DNA of 64,000 bases from Atherinomorus stipes (lineage: Eukaryota > Chordata > Actinopteri > Atheriniformes > Atherinidae), in contig JALJCO010003433.1 in NCBI GenBank assembly GCA_023101725.1, positions 645,914-709,913 of the forward strand, in the 5' to 3' direction. The notes under the pieces were generated by a model. That model saw only the letters and a list, made by a program, of their open reading frames with translations, made no database searches and was not told where the DNA came from. The position numbers were made by a program, and so were the translations under genes. Of this stretch, positions 43,582 to 56,000 are shown piece after piece. Position 1 is the stretch's first letter; every line of letters begins with the position of its first letter.

Positions 43582-44372
43582 AAATTCCTTAAAATAAAAT
43601 AGAATTATTTATTTATTTTTATCATATTTGACAGAAATGTCAAATCCATTTAGCTATTCTTTGAAAAATGTTTCTGTCCCTGAATATTACTGTCATAACC
43701 ACCACATTAAACATTTTTCTGATCAATAAAGTTTATCTAAAATTTGATTCTTTAACTGGCTGTGTTAGTTTGTGCTGCCACTAAAGCACATCTTAAGAAG
43801 ACAGACACTTTAAATACTGAAACAGTATTTTTTTTTTTTCTTATTTACACTCACAAGTTGGATGATATTTTTATTACGTGTCATTACCAAACAGCTTGTA
43901 GTTCATAAATATTTAAAGATTTTTGTGTAAAATCATCATCTAGCTAAGAGATTAATTATGCTAACTCTACCAGTTTAGCACAGTAAGCTAAAAACAGCAA
44001 AATGTCATTATCATCACATGTCATTACCATCACGCTGGTGGTGACATTTTTATGGGGTGTGTCCTTAAAAGAACCATTTTTTAAATAAAATCCCAAATTA
44101 ATGTATATCAACCCATTTAGATTTTGACTTGCAGAAAGATGACAATTCAAGTAAGCTAGGTCTGGCAAGGTATTATGACACTTAATTTTCAGTGACATTT
44201 CATTTTTGAGAAAAAGAAAACTCAACAGTGCCCAAAATCAAATAAACACCCATAAAGTGGTCACAGAGATAAATAAATAGAACATTTTAAAGGAATCTAG
44301 CTTCATAATCATTTTAAACAAACTAAATTTCATGTCTTCACTCATGAGTTTATCTATTTTCCTTACTGTTTA

Positions 44373-45276
44373 AAGGAATAGTACACCCACAAAATGATGT
44401 GCGTTCATTTTCTACTCTTGTTCATGCTGAGCAAGACTCTGAAGCACTTTTTTAGTATCTCAAATGCAGCCAGAGATCAGAGAGGTTTTCGTTTAACCCC
44501 CAACTTTTATAAAATGGAGTTCACCAGTGACTGAACCAAAAAGGTCCATAAAAGTCCACAAAAACTTGGCAATATTCCTCCTACTGCTTGTCCAATGTAA
44601 TCCAAAGGTCCTGAGTGGGTAGCGTCCATAATTTACTCCAAACGAAATCAGTTAGTATATTTTTATAGCCTAAACGGTAGAACATCTAGCTATCGCAAAG
44701 CGCAACCCTGCGAGTTCATGACACTACGGAAGCCACCGCAGATGAGATCGCACATTCTCTTTTTCTTTCTTTGTTTGTTTTAAATCAATAGCCAACCCCT
44801 CTTGTGTTTGTCCCAGTTTGTCCGCTACTCGTTCACTTTATCACAATATAAACAGCAAATTTCTTCTTCTATGCTTGCATTATTGGCAGAGTAGGCGCTG
44901 AACACTGCGGTTACCGTAGTGTCATGAACTCTCAAGGGCGCGCCTTATAGCAGCTAGATTTACTACTGTTTAGACTATAAAAATGTACTAAATGATGTAG
45001 TTTCAATTGAATTATGGACGCTACCCACTCAGGACAATTGGATTACATTGGACGAGCAATATGGAGGAATATTGACAAGTTTTGTGAACTTTTATGGACC
45101 TTTTTGGTTCAAACCCTGGTCAGTGGTCACCTTCCTTATATGAAAGTTGGGGAAAAACGAAAACCTGTCCGATCTCTGGCTGCTTGTGAGATACTAAAAA
45201 AGTGCTCCTGAGTCTTGCTCAGCATGAGGGTGAGTAGAAAATGAAGGAACATCATTCTGTGGGTGTACTATTCCTT
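44373..45276. mobile_element. Long foldback DNA transposon, arms about 360 bp
   Basis: The left arm 44373-44729 and right arm 44913-45276 are inverted copies at roughly 85-90% by eye, beginning AAGGAATAGTACACCCAC on each end and closing with an exact 18-base match (gagttcatgacactacgg against its complement at 44913-44930). The 183-base centre holds no ORF. The arms contain a mirrored open frame that only reflects repeat sequence. The ends belong to the widespread AAAGGAATAGTTCACCC class of fish repeats. Confidence 0.9.
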
Positions 45277-47800
45277 CAACTTCTTAATAAAATAAATAAG
45301 TTACTATTTAGCTGTAATATACATTTTGGGGAATTCAAACATGAATAGGATTTGTTTGTTTGTTATTTGGTTCGATTGATATTGATTTAAACACAAGTTG
45401 GCACCACAACAGGCAAAGCTGTAAAAAACTGTACGTAGGTAATAATTCAGGTGATGCAGATGATGATGTCATGATGTATGTTATCCAGCACAGTTCCTTG
45501 AACGTTTATGTCCCCATCAATCCCCACAAAGGTGCAAAATGATGGATGGCGCCTGGTCAGGCCCTCTGGAACTGACCAATCAGAGCAGACTTGGCTTTTT
45601 TCCTGGGCGCATTTTGCTTTTATTTTTACAGGAAACATCTAAACATGCTAAAGTAAAGAGCAGTCCTTGCCGTCTCATACAGGCTTTGATAGCCACGGCC
45701 GTCACGCGCTGCCACTGAGTTCCACCCCAGTGTCCCCTGGATTCACCACCGCTTCTTTTTAGTAAAGGCAGCTCATTGTCCCCTCCCTGTCTTTCTCCTA
45801 AACCAAAATAACTTTACCAACCATCTGTCACTGGGCTCACAGGTCTTCTGTTGCTTAGGAACAAGTCAGACAGTCGCATTCATGTATGCAGCCTCATGTG
45901 AATATACAGTATTTACATATACAGTTACACAAACAATAACCACTAAATAAAAAACATCTGTTTCCTTGACTGGTGCATCAATGAAATGAGCACCATTCAC
46001 AGAAAATCCTCTGCAAGATCAGATAATGAAAATCACCAACAGATTTTTTAGTGTTTAAAGCTTTGAAAAGATAAACATCTTAAGAATGACATGCAAATTT
46101 TTCAGATTATAGCTCAGAAGAGGGAAATATTTATTGAAGTCTCTTTCTTGTTGGCTTTGCCCCCCCCCCCCCCCCCCCCTTTTTTTTTGTATTCTTTGAA
46201 GTTTTGTTGTCTAAAGCCTCAAAATGGCGTTGTTAGGTAGCAGAGGATTTACATATTGACAGAGAGATTAAGAGCAAGTACACACTACTTTCCATAATCA
46301 CTCTACAGTGAATAATAGAACAAATTTGTGCAGCTGATTTACATGCAGCCGAAAAATTTGTTGCAATTAAGTCAGAAAGCCAATGGGATAATTTGATGTT
46401 ATTCTCAACATCAACTATGCATTGTTCCTCTGTTACCAGCCATTAACAAATTATCTGAAAACAAACTATCTCCAAGCTCATGAAAGGTGTTTGTGGATGG
46501 AGCTAATCATTGTTTGTACACATGCTTGTCAGTTGCTTGTTGAAAGCTGCTTACGCAGACATCAGGAGTGTTGCAAATTGAATTTCATGGCCTTTGTTTT
46601 TGAGCAGACAGCAGATTAATCTCACAGACACTGCTCAAGAACAATGGAGAGTTGCTTAAGGCATCTATGAAGCTTTTATTGTTCTTAATCTTTAAAACTC
46701 TTCAATTTCCCATCTCTACAAATGCAAGTTCATTGTTTAAAATAGAGTAAAACTGTATATAAGTATTAGAATTTGAGAAAAATTTCATTGCAGTTTTCAG
46801 CTCTGTCTGGTGATGAAACAGTTAAATAAGGTTGCAAATATTCATTAAGATTGAAGTAGGCTACCGCTGGCCTTTAAGAGCAAACTTTTGATTATTTTAG
46901 CAAATTTCACACTCATAATTGTTTGATGTCAGGAGGAAATCTATATTCTGAGACTAACTAATTTATCAGTAAAGTTTTGACTTCAGACAAATGAAACCTC
47001 ACATTATGCACAAATTGTTGCGGGTGAACAGGATCATGATATAGAAGACTCCTGTACTCCTGCAATATTTATACTGAAGTTCTCTGAGTCTCATCCTCCC
47101 TCATACTGTAGATGAGGTTGCAAAACTGTCACATCCACCTTCCCAGACTGCTGCCTGAAATACTTGATAGACTAAGTTATCTCTGAATGATACCTTCCAA
47201 TATGTAGTCCAATAAATATCTGCTTCCGATTAAATTTAAACTGGATGAAGATAACCTGCTCAAAGAAAGCAGGGGAGGTCCTATTTCTAAAACACATTTG
47301 CCAAAGTTCAATCATATTTTATTAATTCAAGTCTTCAACTCTAAGTTACAGCTCACTGTGCCTACATAAGTCTACCAAGGCTCTGATACCACAGTGATGC
47401 TTTTCCAAGCAATTACATTAAACTTTATAAATAACCTAGTTTTTTGTTTGTTTGTTTGTTTATTATTGTTTCATTATGCCAAGAAGTCTGCTGCTCATAC
47501 TAGCTTTAATTGAATTGAATATCGTCATGTTTTGGGTAGTTTTAGACACTTTCATACTTCATGAATATATTAGTCTATGTCTTAATCAACGATGGATCTA
47601 CTTGGGAATATCGATGTAAATGAGACATTTATTCCAATGTTTCTGCATGAAAACTAATTATCTAGAGGTGGACTGCTTGTCTACGGGGAACTACACTTAT
47701 AATATGATTTTTAAAATAAATATCTTGCTCTTTGAAATGACATTATTCAGAAGACAAATGCGAGTAAAATAAATTAATATTTCTTCTTTGTTTGCTTTCT
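45277..47800. other. Intergenic DNA between foldback element and rprml
   Basis: No exon recognised. Contains a run of 20 C followed by 9 T (46160-46188) and a short (TTTG)n tract near 47441-47465. The rprml promoter and 5' UTR should lie in the GC-richer DNA from about 47800. Confidence 0.5.
46160..46188. repeat. C20-T9 homopolymer tract
   Basis: Twenty cytosines followed by nine thymines; low complexity with likely length uncertainty. Confidence 0.9.
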
Positions 47801-48181
47801 TTCTTGCCTGCCTGGGCAGACGCACCTAATAGTCCGAGGCCGCCTAACTACCTCCCCCAGAGAGGGGAGGTGGTGGTGGTGTGCTCCAAGGGCAACTCAT
47901 CATCACTTTAAAACGCGCCACAGAGGGAAAGCTCGCAGGCGAACACGGGCGCACAGGGAGTGTCTCTTATTTCACGGAGAACCACCGTGCCGCACTTTGC
48001 GCACCATCTAGAAGACCTACTTGAAAACCATAAAACCTGGACTTTAACTAACACTTGAAACTTACTTTTTTAGGGCACCTGATGCGACGCTCTGACTGCA
48101 GCGGTCTGGCCATGTGGATGCGGTCATTACGCACTGAAGCAGCAGCAGAACTCTGTGTCTGCCAGTTGATCTGGACCTTGA

Positions 48182-48664
<483 letters not shown>

Positions 48665-49291
48665 AGATCTGAAGTCAGATGCAGTTGGAGAAGGATCCAG
48701 CACCAGGTCCAAACCTCAAGATCTGCATTTCTGTGTGTCCTGGAGAGGAAAGATATGCAACACTTCCCATTTCCTTCCGATGAAGGACTACAGGAAAGTA
48801 GTTCAGCGACCAATGTTTGTGCGTAAAATTCAAGCATTTGTTTACAAGTGGACCGAATTGTTAAATATTTCTGAGTAAATTTAATATTGCCAACTTGAGC
48901 AAAGTAATGTTTACAAGCTGTTACCTCATGTTTAGGCTGATTATTCTTTTCTCTCTTTTTGTAAATTTCAAATAACTGCTTTAAAAAAATCTGTCCACAA
49001 GCATGATTGTGAAAGTTCCACGCCTGCCAGTGTACTCCGTGATGGATGTGTGGGTATTCTCATCAAAGTATTTTTCTTGATATAGTTTCGTAAAAACACT
49101 AAATATTGATATTTTGCCGGTTCATTGAACCAAAAACAATGTATGGAGTGATTGTGATCCAGTTTGGCATGCTCGCTGATTGATCTGTAAAGTGATTTTT
49201 GACTCGTTTTGCACTTTTGAAACCACTAAAATGCTGCATGAAGTATTTTGTAACAAATTATTGAAATCGCAGCATGCAATTAAAATATTGA

Positions 49292-49297
49292 AATAAA
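49292..49297 (+). promoter_or_regulatory. rprml: Likely polyadenylation signal of rprml
   Basis: AATAAA about 630 bases after the rprml stop, followed within 25-35 bases by a TG/T-rich stretch (gttcagctttgttatct), a plausible cleavage context. Confidence 0.55.
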
Positions 49298-49299
49298 CA

Positions 49300-52200
49300 T
49301 GTTCAGCTTTGTTATCTCAATCAGCTGGATAATTTGTTTTCAGACATCAGAGGAGGTGTATTTAATTCTCTGTTTTTTAAAAATATAATTAAAATTAGAA
49401 CCTCTTTATGAATAATTTAATGCTTCACCAAACTGGAGAAACTTTTTTAAACTAGTGAAGTGACCCCTCTTCCCTTCACACCTCATCAGATTCTATCATT
49501 ACTTATTCACCAGAAGAACACATTAAATTAATACATTAATGTGCGATAGAGGGAGCACTTTTATCCTGATGTAATCATTCTCATAAATGTTAAAGAAGTT
49601 ATACTGAAAAGGTTCCATTACATAGCTCAAAAGTAAGATGACTTATCTGAAGAGTGAGTCCCACTTACTAAAGCATGTGGTATAACCATTTTTTTTCTGT
49701 AAATGAAAGGTAAAGCTGACTTATCTTGAGGACATCTGAGCTCATAATGGCTTTAAAGCGTTAAATCAGATCTGTTGGAAGGATGATCAGCAGTAATCAA
49801 GAACACATAAAGCTTCATCTTGATAACTTCCTTTTAAATGTCTCCAAGAGTGCAAATATGAAACTCAGAGCTGTTTCCTCTATTTTTATTTTCTGCTCCA
49901 TCATAAAGTGTCTATTATAAGAGTGTAAATGTGAAAAAACAAGCACTGACCAAAATGAGTGTCCTTGTAGGAGGATTAAAGGGGCCGTTTGAGACTGCTA
50001 TTTCACTCCAAGATATAACTGATGTTCTTGCAGACTGCACAAAACTTTTAAATTTTTCAAGGAAAGCAAAAAAGCTCTCCAAAGTAAGTTCAGAAAAAGT
50101 TTTCAAGCATCAGATGTTGGTTGAGAATTTCAGGTTTCATTTCCCTACTGTTTTTTTATTTTATTTTTTTTATTCTCCATGTTTACCTCCCTCCTCCTTC
50201 TCTCATATGCACCACTCAGACGAAACTGATGTTCTCATTATTATTTCAGTACTTGTTAGGAGAGCTGGGGTAGATGAATCCTTACAAACACACCCATGCA
50301 TTCACACATGCGCCCATTCACCATGCACACATAGAACACTGGGGTGCAACAGAGCAGCAAATTTAAATGAACATTTTCATAAAAAAAACATCAATAAATA
50401 AACTAATTAAATAATTAGAATTTAATGGAGAAGAAAAACGTCATGCTCCATGTCAGAGCAAAATCATGTATGGCTATGAAAGTATTACATTTAAACATAA
50501 TATGTGGGTGTATCATTTTTCGAAACAGCTATTAATTTCTGCATCAATAGCTTTTTAAAGTATTGATGACTATTTGGCAACAATTATGTCTTCTCTGTAC
50601 GCCCACAGCTTCTTACTACAGCTATGATTGCCAGAAATAGGAGCTGAAATAACCAGGCTTTATTGAAGGAAATATAATCAGTACATAAAGGTAATTTCAA
50701 TTAAAACAATTTTTAAGTTGTATTTGTAAGCTCCGTCTCTTCTTCTAAAGCCCAAAATGTAATCCTCGTGAAAGTATTTGATAGAGTTGTCTTGGTATTA
50801 TTCTTTTGTTGTCATGAATGCAAAGGATGGAGGGTATTGAGGACAAATTGACAGAAGAACTGGAAAATTTCAAGGTGTTTAGTTGCATAATGTTTTGTCA
50901 TTGCCACAAGGGTGTATTGTACTCCCCCTGCCTGAGCTTAGGCAATACAAAATATGAAAAATGAAGCAAAATCATCTTTTAATCTCTATCTTGATAATGC
51001 TGATGTTAAAGCAATGTAACTAGGAGAGTTAAACACTATCAATTGACAGAGCAGCTCCCTGCCAGCAGCTGGTTTCGAGTCCCCACATTTAGTTTTGCTG
51101 CATGCAAAGTAATTTCTTGTGAGGAAAATGGATAACATTTGTTCTCGATGGCTTAATTTTCCTCAAATTAGATTAAGTTGCACTAATCTAGATGCAGACC
51201 TTTATCGTTTTAATTTAACACTTAGTTTGTGAATGGCTGTAGCATCCCAGTGGTGAGATTTAAAGAGCTCTCTGAGGCTGTAAACAGGAACCCTGGAGAT
51301 GCATTCGTGGGGATAACATAAGATCTTTATAAGAATCTAAAAAGAGCCATTTCACTGTATATAAGATTTGTTACAATGAGAGAACATTTCAAACAACTGT
51401 AAACTTAGTCAGGTATAATTTCCCCTGGCAAGTTCAGCCCAAGAGCAACCCTCAGCATGATTGAAATAAACAAATTAGTCTTCAAGTTTCATCCTGTAAC
51501 GGGAAGCTCTTGCCAGCTGAGGCCATAGTAAATACATTTACAATTAGAAAATCTGAACAACTAGATCTTGAAGATTTCCAGAGAATGCCAAAGACCATGA
51601 TGCTGGGAACAAGTGCCTTTGTCAGATGAAGCTAAAATTAGATAATTTGCAAACAGTAACGGGTGACATATAGTATTCAGCGTAAATCAAATAAACAGCA
51701 TCAAATCAGCTGTGATGCGTGGTGGTATAAATACGGTTCTCGCTCACCTTAATAGATTAAAAATTGTTCATTGTATCAGGAGGTGCTAGAGAAAAATATG
51801 AGACAATCTGAAGCTGTGGCTGAGGTGGACCATGCAGCGAGACAATGATCCAATACATCTCAGTAAGTTAATCAAAAAATACTTGAAGATGGAAAACAGA
51901 TAATAGATAAGTAGATTAAGAGATATATAGGGCTCTGAAATGGTCCAGTCAAAGCTGAAGTAGTAGATGATGATGTCACCTGACATGTAAAACAGAGATA
52001 AGTTCGTCCTTCAGTAGCTTGAGGTGATCATTTTCTGTTCAGTCTCTCACTGAGGAGATTTTTGTTTGATATAAAACCATCAACCATGTTTTGTTTTCTT
52101 GTTGCTGTTTTGTTTTTGTTTTTTTATCGGTATTCAAACGTAACCATCAACTTCAGATCATCAGGCAATAAAAGACACCTGCAATCCTCCACACTTAGGC

Positions 52201-52788
52201 AACTTTTCGGCCCGTGAACAGTTCGCCTTTAGCTTGCTTGTTGTGTGGGCTTTAGACACTTAAGTTTAATTCTGCTCTGTTCATGTTGTGTCACAACTAC
52301 TTCGCTTTGGGTTGACAACTTCTTTAGTTTTTGTTTGTCCAGGTGTGTTGGTTTCTTTTGGTTAGTAGTTTTAGTTAAGCCACTAACTTTTTAACTTTTC
52401 TTCATGTTTACACTGTGGTTTGGAGTTCTGATAGCTACAGTACATAGGCCTTGTTTTGTTATAGTCAAGTGTCACGGACATTTCCAGTTTACATCTGCAG
52501 TCAATCAATTTCTGCTTGGTGCCTCCAGTCGAGTAGATCTGCGTTCATTTACATTGAATAGTGATGTCTCTAAAATGGTAATATTCTTATTTATAATCCA
52601 AGGTGTTTTATTAATTCCTCACTCTGCTATGACATTGAACAAGAGGATAATGTGATGAAATGACCAAATGTTACAACTAGCAAAATATTTTCATACTTTG
52701 AGTCCACGGTGGTAAACTGGAATGCCAGAGACTTACATAGCGACACGGTTGGCTGTGTGTTGATAGCCGACACACAAGCACGGCAGTT
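49300..52788. other. Gene-free DNA downstream of rprml
   Basis: AT-rich sequence without recognisable exons or strong repeats. It may hold regulatory elements, but nothing in the sequence alone shows this. Confidence 0.45.
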
Positions 52789-53065
52789 AAAGGAATAGTT
52801 CACCCTCAGAATGATTTAACTTTATTTTCCACTTACCCTGATGGTGAGCAAGACTCTGGACCACTTTTTTAATATGTCAAATGCAGCCGGAGATCAGGGC
52901 GACTTCTTGTTTCCCCCAAATGGAGTTCGCCAGGGTCCGAGCCAAAAAAGTCCATAAAAGTCCACAAAAAATTGTCAATATTCCTCCATACTGCTCGTCC
53001 CATGTAGTCCAAGTGTCCTGAGTGGGTAGCGTCCAGAATTTACTTGAAACTACGCCATCTTGAAA
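52789..53065. mobile_element. Single arm of the foldback family
   Basis: aaaggaatagttcaccctcagaatg...gcaagactctgg...tttaatatgtcaaatgcagcc...agtgggtagcgtcc runs parallel to the left arm of the element at 44.4 kb over about 270 bases. No inverted partner is seen downstream, so this is a solo or truncated copy. Confidence 0.85.
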
Positions 53066-56000
53066 CATCCTTGCTCTGGGATATCAAAGTTGTTAGCTTA
53101 TTGTGCTGCTCCTTTCCTTTTTGGTTTGTAGACCATTCAGCCAGGTTTTTTGGTTTCCCCTTTCAGCTCCTTTTTACGTTAAGCTGTTTTGATTTCATTC
53201 CTTTTGAGCAGCATCTCTAACCCATCTCCTTTTTCAGTTACCCAGTTTTTCTGCCTTATTTCTGCCTCATGAACAATTAAAAGCACTTTAATCCACCTTA
53301 CCACCCTGAAACCAGTGTTCTTTTGCATTTCCAAATGTCCTTGCTGAATCGGGAAGTAGCATGTCACCATGTTTTTACAGTATCAGACAGCAAGAGGTGG
53401 AAGTACAAACTTGTACCGGAATAAAAAAGAATGCAAAAGAAAGGTGCAGGAGATGGTGCACCAACAGAAAACAGGTTTAAATTGACCCAGAAAGAAAGTA
53501 ACTCCTAAACTTGCACATTTCCTCAGTTGAAAAATGTTATTTCAGAGCCAAGTTATTTTGGCGATGGACTACTTCTACTGAGCAACAATAAGCTGAAACA
53601 TACAGTGCGCTTATTAATAATACATTTCCTCTGCTGCTAATGAGTTATTAGCATTACACATGAACCAACAAGCTTAAAAATTTTGTTCATCAGCAGCTAC
53701 AGTACTCTGCATTTAACAAATGTGAGACTGTAATCCCGGCCCCTGAGGCAAGATTATCCTCATTGCTCTGAATGAGCATCACACACAGCTATTACCAACA
53801 TTTGCACTCTCTGCTAATGTATGATGTTCATTTATGCAGGAGGCTGCGGGATCTGAAAATATTGCTTTTGTTATTAGCAAACACAAGCAAGCAAATGCTC
53901 GAATTTTCTCTTCTTCACATAAATCTTTCTTAATTTGGCTGCATGAGTTGAAATATTCACCCTCTTGCCCAAGTTTCCACATTAGGTGCAGAAAACACCC
54001 ACTTCTGCTGAGACATATGCTCATGTTTACATGCAGAATTATCCATGTGTTCAGTATTAGTGCATTAAAGTGCATCTTAACAGTTTTTCTCTCCACTATC
54101 TAAATGATCTGCAATATTAATCACATATTTGTGGAGAGGAGATTTTAACAACTCAGAGTCTACATTTTTTTGACAATAATTATGAGACAGAGACTGCGAG
54201 AGCAAATGTTGAGCTGGATTAAACAATGAATGCACAGAGAGGATGTTAATAGGCTAATGTTGCAGCAACACATTAACATGTTAACACTTCACCTCAATCA
54301 ACATGTGTGCACTTGTGTGGGCATTGTTGCGTTTCAAGATCTCTCCCCATAACTGTGCATTTGCTTGTCAAGAAGCGTCACCACTGACCTTTTTACAAGA
54401 AAGACCTCGCACAAAATAATGAACGGGTTGCTGCCCGTGAAATCATCAGCGAAATAAGGGTGATTAAACCAGCAGTGGCATCAAGCACTACAACAAAGAT
54501 CGTTCTCTCATGAGTCTTGGCTTTGTGCAACACACAGAAAAATATTATTCTGTCTTCTGTTCTACTTTGCTTGATATGGGTTTGTTAATAGGAGATGCTG
54601 TGATAATAATCATTTTTAATTCCCTCAGCATTTTTGATCAGGGTGCAGGGCACACAAAAGATCTGTTTTCAATGCCCAGGCAGGTCCCAGAAGGATGAAG
54701 TGGCCTTTCTCAGCCCCATTTAATCTGTTTCTAATGGGATGTGCTGTATTCAAAAGAGGAACAATACATGCAAGGAAGTTGAGAATGGAAACAGTATCTC
54801 ATGTCTCACACAGGTGGATGTAAACACTTGCTTTGTCCCTCTTGTACACTCACATCCAAACAGTAGATGTCACATGATAACATCTCACCTCTCAGGTCAA
54901 GGGGAATGGAGGAAAAGCTACAGTTGTAATCTGATCCATGCACAGGTATGCATATGGGCAAACATTCAGACTCATGCCTGTATCACCTCTGCAAATTATG
55001 CCACATCCAATTCGAGTGCAATCTGGGAGGCCTCAGATTCATGAAATTTTAAATAAATCCATTATGTGCTGGCAGGCAAACAGCGAATGGCAAAATTTCC
55101 TCATTCTTTCTAAAGCACCACGATGTTGAAAAGTTGGCACATATTCGTACTCAAACACTTACCCCAATTAACACATTTCCTCCACAAAATGCTACACCTA
55201 CATCATTTCACACTTGCAAATGTGTTTCTATGCATGCACAGTGTGACTGTCGTTGATTTCATTACATTACTGTGCTGTCAGCAATAACTCCAGAGGCATA
55301 TTTTTTTTTTTTTGGGGGGGGGGGGGGTTCAGTGTGCTATTTTTCTTGCCCAGTACTGAACTTCACCTGTCAGTGCAGTCTCGCCCCAGCAGTTGTGTCC
55401 CCTACTCTCCTGGTAGCTTTCATCTGCCTGCACTTTCAAACAATTTCTTTTCCCGCAGACAATATGAAGAAGAAACACCATTAAATTCATGCTAACACAC
55501 GCTGACGTGCTATAATGGATAAAATTAGATAATACAGAGCAACAAAAAAAAGTGACAATGTTTGAAGAATTAATGAAGTGTAGTTCTGTGGCTTAAAAGG
55601 GAAATCCTATTTGCTGGTGAAAATAAAGAACAACAAACACTTTGTAGTTAAATGAAAATTAATCATCCTTCTTCTTTGACATTTATTCGTGTACCTTCAA
55701 AAGCACATTATTAATAGCAACTGTAATCTCAAGGAGGTTGTGGTTTTACATTTTTAAAAGATGAGACTATTAAATTCAAACCTCAGTCCATTTTGTGTGA
55801 GTCATTACAAGCAATATGCAAATGAATACTTGGCATTCACAGGTTTCGCTCTCACTTGTACTGTTTTGTGTAAAGACCTTAATCATATTCCAAAGGAACA
55901 GATGTCTGGGTTTAAACAAAAAAGCGAGGAAGTCAGTGGTAGTGTGATCTTCCGCGACACAGGTGGCCACACAATCTGATTCTGCAGCTTTAATGCATTG

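Noticed and set aside
45014..45211. Open frame starting MDATHSGQLDYIG
   Set aside because: It lies in the right arm of the foldback element and a mirrored version occurs at 52877-53068; repeat-derived, not a gene.
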